Shown one piece after another: positions 20,047-28,800 of a stretch of 64,000 bases of DNA. The notes below the pieces were generated by a model. The model was not told where the DNA came from, did no database searches, and saw only the letters and a list, made by a program, of their open reading frames with translations. The position numbers and the translations under genes were made by a program. Position 1 is the first letter of the stretch. The number at the start of each line of letters is the position of its first letter. The DNA is taken from NCBI RefSeq assembly GCF_905120345.1, contig NZ_CAJHOA010000001.1:62001-126000 (forward strand). Direction: 5' to 3'. This stretch comes from Denitrificimonas caeni. Its GTDB lineage: Bacteria > Pseudomonadota > Gammaproteobacteria > Pseudomonadales > Pseudomonadaceae.

Positions 20047-22323
20047 TTAAATCTTGCAAGCGCCACCAGCGCAACCGTCATCCATATCGCCTTGGCTGTC
20101 ATCAGCGCCATCGCGAGTGTTTTGGTAGTACAGTGTTTTTAGACCGAATTTGTACGCAGTCAACAAGTCTTTTAACAGTTGCTGCATGGGTACACGGCCA
20201 CCCTCAAAACGCTGAGGATCGTAGTTGGTGTTGGCCGAAATAGCTTGGTCAACGAATTTCTGCATAATGCCAACGAGATGTAAATAGCCTTCGTTATTAG
20301 GCATGCTCCAGAGTAATTCGTATTTGTCTTTCAGTTCGTCATAACTTGGCACCACTTGCTTGAGGATGCCGTCTTTCGATTGTTTGATTGTAACTAAACC
20401 ACGTGGCGGCTCAATACCGTTGGTGGCGTTGGAAATCTGACTGGAGGTTTCCGAAGGCATTAATGAAGACAGAGTAGAGTTGCGTAGGCCGTGTTTAACG
20501 ATATCAGCGCGCAATGTTTCCCAGTCTAAATGCAGAGGCTCACTGCAGATGACATCCAAATCTTTCTTGTAGGTGTCGATTGGCAAAATGCCTTGCGCAT
20601 AAGTTGTTTCATTAAACGCAGTGCACGGACCAAACTCTTTCGACAGATTATTCGATGCTTTCAGCAGGTAGTACTGCATCGCTTCAAAGGTACGGTGGGT
20701 TAGCGCATTGGCTGAGCCATCAGAATACTTCAAACCGTTCTTAGCTAAGTAGTAAGCGTAGTTGATCACACCTACGCCGAGCGTACGGCGCTTCATGGTT
20801 GCGTTACGAGCGGCTTCCAGAGGGTAGTCCTGGTAAGTCAGCAAGGAGTCCAGCGCGCGCACAGCAAGATCAGCTAAGTCTTCCAGTTCATCAAGGCTTT
20901 CAATCGCACCTAAGTTAAATGCTGACAGGGTACACAGCGCGATTTCTTTGTCGGTCTCGTTGATGTTTTCCAGCGGGCTGGTGGGCAGTGCGATTTCTAG
21001 ACACAGGTTAGACTGGCGAATCGGCGCAACCTTTGGATCAAACGGGCTGTGCGTGTTGCAGTGGTCAACGTTCTGGATGTAGATACGGCCGGTACTGGCA
21101 CGCTCTTGCATCATCAGTGAGAACAACTCAACCGCAGGCATGCTACGTTTGCGAATATTTTCATCTTGCTCGTATTGCACGTACAGACGCTCGAATTCAA
21201 CTTGGTCAGCAAAGAATGCTTCGTATAGACCGGGCACTTCATGCGGAGAGAACAGAGTGATCTTACCGCCTTGAATCAGGCGCTGATACATCAGTTTATT
21301 CAGTTGCACACCGTAGTCCATATGACGCACACGGTTTTCTTCGACACCGCGGTTGTTCTTCAGGACCAGCAGAGATTCAACTTCTAAGTGCCACATTGGG
21401 TAGAACAGCGTGGCTGCACCACCGCGTACACCACCTTGCGAGCAGGATTTAACCGCCGCTTGGAACAGCTTGAAGAAGGGGATACAGCCGGTATGCTGCG
21501 CCTCACCGCCACGGATGGGGCTACCCACTGCACGAATACGGCCCGCATTAATACCAATACCCGCACGCAGCGAGACATATTTAACAATCGCTGAGGTGGT
21601 GGCACTGATTGAATCTAAGCTGTCACCACACTCAATCAGTACGCAAGAACTGAACTGGCGTGACGGGGTACGTACACCGGCCATAATTGGCGTCGGTAGA
21701 GAAATTTTGAACAACGAAATCGCATCGTAAAAACGTTTGATATAGTTCAGGCGCGTGTCTTTTGGATAATCTGCAAACAAACACATGCCGATCAAAATAT
21801 AGAGCATTTGCGGACTTTCGTAGACTTCTTTAGTGACGCGGTTCTGGACTAAGTATTTACCTTCAAGCTGTTTAACGGCGGCATATGAGAAAGACATATC
21901 ACGGCCGTGATCCATATACTCATTAAGCTCGTCAAACTCAGCTTTATCGTAGTCACGTAAAATATGGCTGTCGTAACGTTCTTCGTTAGTCAGCTTGGTG
22001 ACGTGGTCAAACAGATGTGGCGGCTCAAATTCACCATAAGCAATTTTGCGTAAGTGGAAAATCGCCAAGCGCGCTGCCAAGTACTGATAATCTGGCGTGT
22101 CTTCAGAGATCAAATCCGCTGCAGCTTTAATAATGGTTTCGTGGATATCTTTAGTGCGGATACCGTTGTAAAACTGGATATGTGATTTCAGCTCGACCTG
22201 CGAGACCGAGACATTCTTCAAGCCCATTGCAGCCCAATCAAGAACACGATGGATCTTGTCTAACTCGATCGGTTCTTGGCGACCATCGCGCTTGGTTACT
22301 TTAATGGCGTTAAAGTCTGTCAT
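20047..22323 (-). CDS. nrdA: Class Ia ribonucleotide reductase, alpha subunit
   Basis: A 758-residue catalytic subunit that reduces ribonucleoside diphosphates. It has an N-terminal ATP-cone (KVTKRDGRQEPIELDKIHRV), the active-site cysteines in FSSCVLIECGDS, SNLCLEI and CTLSAFNLG, the radical-transfer Tyr pair in TLYYQNTRDGA, and a Cys-pair tail ending CAGGACKI that relays electrons from thioredoxin or glutaredoxin. The ATG at 22323 follows AAGGATC; 28 upstream in-frame codons are rejected because they run through the regulatory sites. The promoter region has two NrdR-like boxes and an Anr box. Operon nrdA-nrdB-yfaE. Confidence 0.97.
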   Translation of the reverse strand: MTDFNAIKVTKRDGRQEPIELDKIHRVLDWAAMGLKNVSVSQVELKSHIQFYNGIRTKDIHETIIKAAADLISEDTPDYQYLAARLAIFHLRKIAYGEFEPPHLFDHVTKLTNEERYDSHILRDYDKAEFDELNEYMDHGRDMSFSYAAVKQLEGKYLVQNRVTKEVYESPQMLYILIGMCLFADYPKDTRLNYIKRFYDAISLFKISLPTPIMAGVRTPSRQFSSCVLIECGDSLDSISATTSAIVKYVSLRAGIGINAGRIRAVGSPIRGGEAQHTGCIPFFKLFQAAVKSCSQGGVRGGAATLFYPMWHLEVESLLVLKNNRGVEENRVRHMDYGVQLNKLMYQRLIQGGKITLFSPHEVPGLYEAFFADQVEFERLYVQYEQDENIRKRSMPAVELFSLMMQERASTGRIYIQNVDHCNTHSPFDPKVAPIRQSNLCLEIALPTSPLENINETDKEIALCTLSAFNLGAIESLDELEDLADLAVRALDSLLTYQDYPLEAARNATMKRRTLGVGVINYAYYLAKNGLKYSDGSANALTHRTFEAMQYYLLKASNNLSKEFGPCTAFNETTYAQGILPIDTYKKDLDVICSEPLHLDWETLRADIVKHGLRNSTLSSLMPSETSSQISNATNGIEPPRGLVTIKQSKDGILKQVVPSYDELKDKYELLWSMPNNEGYLHLVGIMQKFVDQAISANTNYDPQRFEGGRVPMQQLLKDLLTAYKFGLKTLYYQNTRDGADDSQGDMDDGCAGGACKI

Positions 22324-22403
22324 AATAAGATCCTTAAGGTGTTTGTGCGCAATAGGGCTTGAATATTTGCGAGTACTATTGTAGAGCGGATTTTGTATGC
22401 AAA

Positions 22404-22419
22404 ACACATCATATAGTGT
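22404..22419 (-). promoter_or_regulatory. NrdR box 1 upstream of nrdA
   Basis: Read on the minus strand, ACACTATATGATGTGT agrees with the NrdR consensus acaCwAtATaTwGtgt at 14 of 16 positions. It begins 81 bases before the nrdA ATG. NrdR represses ribonucleotide reductase genes when dATP/ATP binds its ATP-cone. Confidence 0.75.
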
Positions 22420-22433
22420 TTGTGCTAAAAGAA

Positions 22434-22449
22434 AGACGCAATATAGGGT
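22434..22449 (-). promoter_or_regulatory. NrdR box 2 upstream of nrdA (weaker)
   Basis: Minus-strand ACCCTATATTGCGTCT matches the NrdR consensus at 11 of 16 positions. It is exactly 30 bp from box 1, about three helical turns, which is the normal spacing of NrdR box pairs; this spacing is the main reason to believe the weaker copy. Confidence 0.65.
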
Positions 22450-22454
22450 ATTGG

Positions 22455-22468
22455 TTGATTAAGATCAA
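22455..22468. promoter_or_regulatory. Anr/FNR box upstream of nrdA
   Basis: TTGATTAAGATCAA is a perfect TTGAT-N4-ATCAA site. It lies just upstream of the NrdR pair, 132 bases from the nrdA start and about 217 bases from the divergent DUF1289 gene. Oxygen-dependent control of the oxygen-requiring class Ia enzyme is the obvious inference. Confidence 0.75.
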
Positions 22469-22684
22469 CCTGCTAAAACGAGGTGATCTTGCTTGTTTTA
22501 CGCTGTAAGCCTGATGCTCTGTAGGCTTGCAGAGCTGTAAAATTTATACAATTAATTTGCTTGCGTTTTTGATTTCAAGAGGGTAATTCTCGGGTAACAT
22601 TAAGTCGTTTAAAAAGTAATCAATTGTCGTCTAGCTCTAGCATAATTGTCATATTGAGTGTGTATTTTAAAGGCTATATTTTCT

Positions 22685-22939
22685 ATGCAGCAGCTTGAGT
22701 TTTTTGAAATCCCCAGCCCTTGCATTGGTGTCTGCGAGGCGAATAACAGAGGCTATTGCAAAGGCTGCTTTCGCTCACGTGATGAACGTTTGTATTGGCT
22801 TAAGTTCAGTGAGACGGATAAGCGCCATGTCGTGCGCTTATGTCAGCAACGTAAAGCGCGCGTCCTAAAAGCTAAAGAAGCGGCTTTAGAGGCTGCCAAA
22901 CCACAGTCTGAACAGCCCGAACAACCCAGTATGTTTTAG
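22685..22939 (+). CDS. DUF1289 family small cysteine protein
   Basis: An 84-residue protein with the DUF1289 signature SPCIGVCEANNRGYCKGCFR followed by RDERLYWLKFS. The four cysteines look like a small metal- or cluster-binding site. After the domain comes a lysine/alanine-rich, then glutamine/proline-rich tail. The ATG at 22685 (MQQLEFFEIPSP) is preferred over a start at 22658 because the domain begins close behind. Function unknown. It is divergent from nrdA and convergent with cydC. Confidence 0.8.
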   Translation: MQQLEFFEIPSPCIGVCEANNRGYCKGCFRSRDERLYWLKFSETDKRHVVRLCQQRKARVLKAKEAALEAAKPQSEQPEQPSMF

Positions 22940-22975
22940 CCGCGCAGATATCATTTCAGTGCGCGCCTTTCATGG

Positions 22976-24622
22976 CTAGGATAGATGCAAGCGCTGGGCG
23001 TCAGGAATATCCATCTCATGGTGACTGACAATAATCAGCAAACCATTGGCTTGGCGCTCGCGTAAGGCCGCTAAGACTTGGTAACTGCTGACACTATCAA
23101 GACCGGCAAAGGGCTCATCCACTAATAAAATTGGACGCTGAGCAAGCAAAAGGCGCGCTAAAGCAATGCGTCGTGCTTGACCGCCAGAAATTTGTGCGCC
23201 GTATTCGCCGAGTGCAGTATCTAAACCGTTTTGTGCTCTTGCCCAATCCGCCAGCGCTACATCGGCTAACACCTGCCAGAGTTGCTCGTCACTGGCTTTT
23301 GGATCGGCTAAGCGTAAATTGCCGGCTAGACTACGATCGAAGATATCCAGCTGCTGTGGTAAATAGCCAATGCATTCATCCAATTGCCATGTGCTAGCTG
23401 GACGCTGGTTGATCAGATAATCACCACTACTGGGTGCTAGAGCGTTGGCCAATACTTTTAATAGAGTGGTTTTACCAATTCCTGAGGCGCCAGTTACTAA
23501 TAACACTTGGCCACTGTGCAGATCAATATTGATATGTTCTGGACCATTCAGTGCCCCTGGAATGCGAGCGTAGAGATGTTGCGTTTGTAGCTGAAAAGGT
23601 GCGCTAGGACGTGGTTTATCAGCATCTTCGTCAACGTCGTTCGGCGCTCCATTCACTTGCATCAGTTGGTTAATCCGGTCACGTGCCGCTTGGCTTTGCC
23701 CTAAACCAATAAAGCTACCCGCTAAAGGTACTAAGGCTTCGTGAATACCCAATAGCGCAAGCGCAGCGGCCAATAGCCAAGGCACGTTGATTAGACTCGC
23801 GGAGACTAAGGGTACGCCAAACCATAATAGACAACCTAAGCTGGCAGCCAGAGCAAGCTGCTGCAATAGCGCCAGCAGACTAATCAGTTGCTGTTGTTGA
23901 TAGTGTTGTTCCTGATAATACTCATCTGCTTTTAAAGTGTCAGCTTGCTGTTTTTGCCAACCTTGCCAAAGGGTGAGCGAGGTCAATAGCGATAATGACT
24001 CTAAAAAGTGCTCACGACGCAGTTCTGCCGCTTGCACATCTGTCAGAGCAAGCGTGCGACCCCGCCAAAAACCTAGCGCAGGCACAATGAATAGCGCCAC
24101 AAGCAGTGCGGGCGTGACGGCGTAAGCCAACTGTGGTTGTAACCAATAGGCAAATATCCAGTACGCTAAGATGATTAAACAGGCCCAAAACCACGGTGCT
24201 ATAAACTGCAAGGGAAAACGATCCAAGCGATCAATATCCGCGACCAAGCGGTGCATGGTAGCGGCAGAACCGGTGCTGTCTTGATTGACCGCTGCCTTGC
24301 GCAAGGTTAGAGCACTAAACACTTGGCTACGTAGATCTTTCAGCAAGGACAGGGTGGCATGGTGTGAGGTGACACGTTCGCCATAGCGGCCAGCGGTGCG
24401 CACAATGGCAAACAGGCGAATCAATGCTGCAGGACGAAAGTAATCGAAAGTAAATGAGCTACTCAATACTAGTCCGGCAATTGCGGATGCGGTAATGAAC
24501 CAGCCTGAGGTTGCTAATAAAGCAATCGCAGAGAATAGGGTGAGCGAGCCTAACAACAAGGCTAAGCTCCAGTTGGCTTGGCGGCTGCGCAGTAAATTGC
24601 GCAAACGAATAGGGGTTAGCAT
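22976..24622 (-). CDS. cydC: Thiol reductant ABC exporter subunit CydC
   Basis: A 548-residue half-transporter: six membrane helices (about 15-320) then an ABC domain. Nucleotide motifs are VTGASGIGKTTLL (Walker A), ISGGQARRIALARLLL (signature) and LLVDEPFAGLD (Walker B). With CydD it exports glutathione and cysteine to the periplasm, needed for assembly of cytochrome bd and c-type cytochromes. Its start overlaps the cydD stop by seven bases, so the two are coupled. No cydAB genes are in the window. Confidence 0.93.
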   Translation of the reverse strand: MLTPIRLRNLLRSRQANWSLALLLGSLTLFSAIALLATSGWFITASAIAGLVLSSSFTFDYFRPAALIRLFAIVRTAGRYGERVTSHHATLSLLKDLRSQVFSALTLRKAAVNQDSTGSAATMHRLVADIDRLDRFPLQFIAPWFWACLIILAYWIFAYWLQPQLAYAVTPALLVALFIVPALGFWRGRTLALTDVQAAELRREHFLESLSLLTSLTLWQGWQKQQADTLKADEYYQEQHYQQQQLISLLALLQQLALAASLGCLLWFGVPLVSASLINVPWLLAAALALLGIHEALVPLAGSFIGLGQSQAARDRINQLMQVNGAPNDVDEDADKPRPSAPFQLQTQHLYARIPGALNGPEHINIDLHSGQVLLVTGASGIGKTTLLKVLANALAPSSGDYLINQRPASTWQLDECIGYLPQQLDIFDRSLAGNLRLADPKASDEQLWQVLADVALADWARAQNGLDTALGEYGAQISGGQARRIALARLLLAQRPILLVDEPFAGLDSVSSYQVLAALRERQANGLLIIVSHHEMDIPDAQRLHLS

Positions 24623-26355
24623 AAAGGCTGCTCCTCTGGCGTTTGCAGGGCATGTAAATCAATATGGCGATCCAGCCATTGTAGTCCTTGCCATTGGTGG
24701 CTGATCAAAACTAAGGTTTTGCCGACACTAAGTTTCTCTAAGAGTGCGTGAATAATAGCGCTGGTCTCGGGATCAAGGTGCGCGGTGGGTTCATCCAATA
24801 ACCAGATATGCGCATCACGCAGTAATAATTGCGCAATCGCTAGACGACTCAGCTGACCGCCAGACAGACCTAAACCACGCTCGCCCAGCGGGGCATTTAA
24901 ACCCTGTGGGAGTTTTTCAACTAAAGCTAATAAATCCACTGCTTGCAACGCAGCGTAAAGATCTTCTTCGCTGGCATCTGGATTAGCGAGCCGCAAGTTG
25001 TCCGCCAGGCTGCCGCGCTTAAAGTTAGGCTGTTGTGATAAATAACCGAGCTGTCGATGCCAGTCACTGCGCAAGCTAGCAAGCAGTGAAGTTTGGTTGA
25101 CTTCAATACGACCGCTGTAGGGTACAAAACCTAATAGCGCCAGTAGTAAACTGGACTTACCGCTGCCACTTGCGCCGTGCAAGCCAATCCGTTCACCGGC
25201 GGCAATCTGCAGATCAATGCTGGGTAGACGTATTCGTCCATTTTGCGCGGTGATACTGGTCTTGCTGAGAGATATTGCTGGAGCCGCGTTTAATTGCAAA
25301 GGCTGTTGACCGGGGTGTTGCCAAGTGTGTTGTTCTAATAGAGGCAGTAACTCTTCAATGGCACCTTCCGCTTCTGCTTTCGCGTGATAGTCAGTTCCCA
25401 GCTGGCGTAACGGTGCGTAAAACTCAGGTGCTAATAACAGAATAAACAGTGCACCGGCATAGGGCACAGGGATCACACCTTTGGCCCAAGGTAAAACACC
25501 CAGTAAACCTAAACCTAAATAAAGGGCGACGAGAGCAATCGCCAATGATGAGAACAGCTCCAGTACTGCACCTGATAAAAAGGCTAAGCGTAGAACTTTC
25601 ATCGTGGTGTCGCGGTATTTCGAGGCTGAATTATCGACATCATATTGAGCTTGTGAGATGGCTTTCAGGTGTTGCAAAGTGGGCATGCCACGCACCCAGT
25701 CTAAAAAACGGCTACTGAGTTGGCTCATCGCGGCCATTTGCTGTTGGCTGCTACGGCTCGCAGCGCTGCCGACTAGAATCATAAATAACGGCACTAAAGG
25801 TGCGGTCAGCAACATTAAAACTGCCGCCAGGGGGCTGTAGTAAAAGGCGGCGATACTGATCATTAACGGAACAATCAGGACTAAATAGAGTTGTACATAA
25901 TAGCGGCTGATGTAGCCATCTAAAGCATCGACTTGTTCCAGTAATTGTGAGCTTAACGCGCCGTCAGCGCCCAGAATCTGCCGCTCCGGTCCTAAGTTGG
26001 CTAATGTACCTAGTAGCTGCTGACGTAAGGATTTTCGTGCCTTCAGGCTGGCAGCTTGCGAGAGACGTTCACGAATAAACTGAGCCGTTGGACGTAAGGT
26101 AAAGCATAGCGCTAAGCCTAGGATATAGCGTCTATCAAAGGTTTGCTGCAACTCGGTTGTGGTTTGCGAATTCTCGAGTAAACCGACAAAGAGTTGCGCC
26201 AGCAGCCAACTTTGTCCAATAAAGAGCAGGGCGCCAACAACGGCAAAAATAAGAGCCCAGCGTAAGCGCTGTGCTTCTGGAGCAATAATTTGTTTTAAAT
26301 GATGACGTAATTTACGTTTCAGCTGTTTCTCGGGGTTTTCTAGAGCTTTATCCAC
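24616..26355 (-). CDS. cydD: Thiol reductant ABC exporter subunit CydD
   Basis: A 579-residue partner of CydC, with a membrane region of about six helices (residues 30-330) and an ABC domain containing LHGASGSGKSSLLLALL (Walker A), LSGGQLSRLAIAQLLL (signature) and IWLLDEPTAHLD (Walker B). It begins with GTG at 26355; no better ATG lies nearby and no strong ribosome site is seen. First gene of cydDC, reading away from the TonB2-type operon. Confidence 0.93.
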   Translation of the reverse strand: MDKALENPEKQLKRKLRHHLKQIIAPEAQRLRWALIFAVVGALLFIGQSWLLAQLFVGLLENSQTTTELQQTFDRRYILGLALCFTLRPTAQFIRERLSQAASLKARKSLRQQLLGTLANLGPERQILGADGALSSQLLEQVDALDGYISRYYVQLYLVLIVPLMISIAAFYYSPLAAVLMLLTAPLVPLFMILVGSAASRSSQQQMAAMSQLSSRFLDWVRGMPTLQHLKAISQAQYDVDNSASKYRDTTMKVLRLAFLSGAVLELFSSLAIALVALYLGLGLLGVLPWAKGVIPVPYAGALFILLLAPEFYAPLRQLGTDYHAKAEAEGAIEELLPLLEQHTWQHPGQQPLQLNAAPAISLSKTSITAQNGRIRLPSIDLQIAAGERIGLHGASGSGKSSLLLALLGFVPYSGRIEVNQTSLLASLRSDWHRQLGYLSQQPNFKRGSLADNLRLANPDASEEDLYAALQAVDLLALVEKLPQGLNAPLGERGLGLSGGQLSRLAIAQLLLRDAHIWLLDEPTAHLDPETSAIIHALLEKLSVGKTLVLISHQWQGLQWLDRHIDLHALQTPEEQPLC

Positions 26356-26619
26356 TGATTAAACCGTGCCTATAAAGTGATGGCTGTAAAGTGGCTGTCT
26401 ATAAACAGCAACGTAGCGCGAATATTTCTCAATAATCGCACATACGCAGGTGCTCGCTGTGCGACATGTTGTCCTGTTCTGATTCTGGTCAATGTAAAAA
26501 CATTATTAAATCGCATAGTATCTGTGATTGGGCGCATATTTCATCTATTAAGGACATACGCACAAATAAAAAACGAATATGTAATATAATCACATAGCTT
26601 TTTTAAACGCTTTGGAGGC

Positions 26620-26648
26620 TTGATTTGTTAGTCGTCGTAGATGATAAT
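26620..26648 (+). promoter_or_regulatory. Sigma-70 type promoter of the TonB2-type operon
   Basis: TTGATT at 26620-26625 and GATAAT at 26643-26648 are separated by exactly 17 bases. The -10 hexamer lies inside the Fur-like palindrome, about 42 bases before the first ATG. Confidence 0.65.
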
Positions 26649-26655
26649 CATTTCG
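26637..26655. promoter_or_regulatory. Fur-box-like operator
   Basis: The 12 central bases ATGATAATCATT match the Fur consensus exactly and 13 of 19 positions match in all. The site covers the -10 of the promoter above, which is where a repressor would act. It precedes genes for an iron-uptake energising complex, which agrees with iron control. Confidence 0.7.
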
Positions 26656-26689
26656 ATTAAAGCCAACTAAATACAAGGAAACTGTATTC

Positions 26690-27460
26690 ATGCAAGCAAC
26701 AACTTTGCGCTCACTGCTTTTGTATTGTGTGGTGGTGAGTCCTGTTATCAGTGCTGCGACTATAGAGCAGTCACTGAGCGAAAGCGAAATACTCAGCCAA
26801 ACCGCGCAAAGTTCTCAGAAACGCATCGAGCGTCTTGATGATGCCAGTCAGGCGATGTTAGAGGAATACAGTAACACTTTAGCTAAAACTAAAGCTCTGG
26901 AAGGTTATAACGAGCAAGTCAGTGAGCTGGTTGCTGCGCAACATCAAGAGTTAGTCAGCTACCAAGAGCAGCTTGATGAGTTGCAGGACACTGAGGCTGC
27001 AGTGATGCCGCAAATGCGTCGTATGGTGGAAGTTCTCGCTGAGTTTATTGGAGCGGATGTGCCATTTTTGCCACATGAGCGCGAGGATCGCTTAGCCGCA
27101 CTGCAAGAGTTGATGCCCCGTGCCGATGTCAGTATGGCAGAAAAATACCGTCGCATTCTTGAAGCCTATCAAATTGAAAGTGACTACGGCTATACCCTCG
27201 AAGCATGGCGTGGTGAGCTCGGCGAAGGTGCAGAGCAGCGCAGTGTTGAGTTTTTACGCCTGGGTCGAGTAATGCTGTATTACCAAACTCCAAATGGCCA
27301 TGAAAGTGGCTATTGGAATGCACAAACGCATAGCTGGCAAGTTTTGGATAATAATGTGCGCCGTCCTTTACAAAAAGCCATTGCCATTGCTCGTCAACAA
27401 AAAACTGCCGATTGGTTAGAGCTGCCGATTAAGACTCTAGCGCTGGAGGTGCAGCCATGA
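26690..27460 (+). CDS. DUF3450 periplasmic coiled-coil protein of a TonB2-type system
   Basis: A 256-residue exported protein. Residues 1-22 form a signal peptide; residues about 30-105 are a long coiled coil rich in Gln and Glu; the rest, with MRRMVEVLAEFIGADVPFLPHEREDRL and YWNAQTHSWQVLD, is the DUF3450 core. In Vibrio the TonB2 cluster begins with a protein of this family. Its precise job is unknown. ATG at 26690 follows AAGGAA. The stop overlaps the next start by four bases (ATGA), so translation is coupled. Confidence 0.85.
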   Translation: MQATTLRSLLLYCVVVSPVISAATIEQSLSESEILSQTAQSSQKRIERLDDASQAMLEEYSNTLAKTKALEGYNEQVSELVAAQHQELVSYQEQLDELQDTEAAVMPQMRRMVEVLAEFIGADVPFLPHEREDRLAALQELMPRADVSMAEKYRRILEAYQIESDYGYTLEAWRGELGEGAEQRSVEFLRLGRVMLYYQTPNGHESGYWNAQTHSWQVLDNNVRRPLQKAIAIARQQKTADWLELPIKTLALEVQP

Positions 27461-28800
27461 AACGCTTGTTATGGGTCACCTGTGCCGCGCTGTTTAGTCT
27501 TTCTGTGCAGGCTAATGTTTTAACACCCGATCAGTTGCTTGAGCGCATACGCAGTGAAAAAAATACTGAAGAGCAATTAATGCAAGAGCGCGAGCAGCGT
27601 TTTTTAGCGTCGCGCAATCAACAGGCACAGTTATTAGCAGATGCAAAAAAAGCTTTAGTGCAACAAGAGTCTCGTGCCGCTGCGTTGAAATCGACCTTTA
27701 CAGCCAATGAACAGGAATTGGCCGATCAAGAGCAACTACTTAAACAGCAAGTCGGTGATCTCGGTGAGTTGTTTGCCGTGGTACGACAAAGTGCCGGTGA
27801 TTTAGCCGGTCAATGGCGCAGCAGTCTACTCAATGTGCAGTTTCCACAGCGTGTTGAACAACTTGACCGTTTATCTAAAAGCCGAGTGTTGCCAAGCGCC
27901 GCGCAAGTTGAGAGTTTCTGGCTCACAGTACTCGAAGATATGATCGCAACCGGGCGTGTTGAGCGTGTTGCGGCACCAGTGATTGGTGCCGACGGCCAGC
28001 GTCAAACTCAGGATGTTTTCCGTGTTGGGCCTTTCTCAGCCTACAGTGAACAAGCCTTTTTAACCTTTAGTGAAGGTGATAATGCTTACCGCGCTTTGCC
28101 GAAGCAGCCTTCTGCTATTGGCCAAGTTAAGCAGTGGATCGGCAGTAACGACGCTGTCGTGATGATTCCTCTGGACCCAACCCGTGGTGCGTTGATTGAG
28201 CAATTACAACGTCAACCCTCGGTGTTGGATCGTCTGAAGCAGGGTGGATTAGTCGGTTGGGTGATTGTTGCGCTGGGTGTTTTTGGTTTTGCTCTAGCCG
28301 CATGGCGTTTGCTGGGCTTGATGCAAGTGCTTGGTAGTGTTCGTGCCCAAATGCGCAACTTATCACAGCCCAATAGCAATAATCCGCTCGGACGTGTGTT
28401 GAGCGTGCTAGGACCTAATCCACAACTATCTGACTTAGAAACCCTGGAGCTGAAACTCGATGAAGCCGTGATGCAAGAAGTACCGCAGTTGGAGAAAGGC
28501 CAAGGTCTACTTAAATTGTTAGCTGCGGTTGCGCCTTTACTTGGTTTGCTCGGTACTGTGACGGGAATGATTATTACCTTCCAAGCCATTACCCAAAGCG
28601 GTGGCGGTGATTCGCGTTTGATGGCCGACGGTATTTCGCAAGCGCTCGTCACTACGGTTGAAGGCTTAGTGGTTGCGATTCCTTTGTTGTTTTTACACAG
28701 CATTCTTAGTGCGCGCAGTAAGACAGTTGTGCAATTACTGGAACAACAATGTGTGGGGCTACTCGCGCTACATATGACAGGAAGTAAGCGCAGTGAATAA
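27457..28800 (+). CDS. TtpC-like MotA/TolQ/ExbB proton-channel family protein
   Basis: A 447-residue inner-membrane protein. It has a signal-like first helix (1-19), a periplasmic coiled-coil part (about 20-115), further periplasmic sequence, a transmembrane helix near 265-290 and the MotA/TolQ/ExbB domain: APLLGLLGTVTGMIITFQ and ALVTTVEGLVVAIPLLF. This architecture is that of Vibrio TtpC, an extra subunit required by TonB2 complexes. It sits between DUF3450 and ExbB exactly as in Vibrio. The gene symbol is not given since experimental equivalence is only inferred. Confidence 0.87.
   Translation: MKRLLWVTCAALFSLSVQANVLTPDQLLERIRSEKNTEEQLMQEREQRFLASRNQQAQLLADAKKALVQQESRAAALKSTFTANEQELADQEQLLKQQVGDLGELFAVVRQSAGDLAGQWRSSLLNVQFPQRVEQLDRLSKSRVLPSAAQVESFWLTVLEDMIATGRVERVAAPVIGADGQRQTQDVFRVGPFSAYSEQAFLTFSEGDNAYRALPKQPSAIGQVKQWIGSNDAVVMIPLDPTRGALIEQLQRQPSVLDRLKQGGLVGWVIVALGVFGFALAAWRLLGLMQVLGSVRAQMRNLSQPNSNNPLGRVLSVLGPNPQLSDLETLELKLDEAVMQEVPQLEKGQGLLKLLAAVAPLLGLLGTVTGMIITFQAITQSGGGDSRLMADGISQALVTTVEGLVVAIPLLFLHSILSARSKTVVQLLEQQCVGLLALHMTGSKRSE

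Larger units (their letters stand above)
22324..22684. other. Divergent control region of nrdA and the DUF1289 gene
   Basis: No gene is seen. It carries two NrdR-like boxes and an Anr box on the nrdA side (listed separately). The remaining part toward 22685 is AT-rich, without a clear -35/-10 pair. Confidence 0.5.
26356..26689. other. Divergent control region cydD / TonB2-type operon
   Basis: No gene is seen. It contains a small palindrome GCTGT-CTATAA-ACAGC at 26394-26409 near cydD, a TATAAT at 26585-26590 with no good -35, and the Fur-box promoter at 26620-26655. Confidence 0.5.

Noticed and set aside
26585..26590. TATAAT as the promoter of the TonB2-type operon
   Set aside because: No acceptable -35 at 16-18 bases; the TTGATT-17-GATAAT pair further down fits better and overlaps the Fur box.
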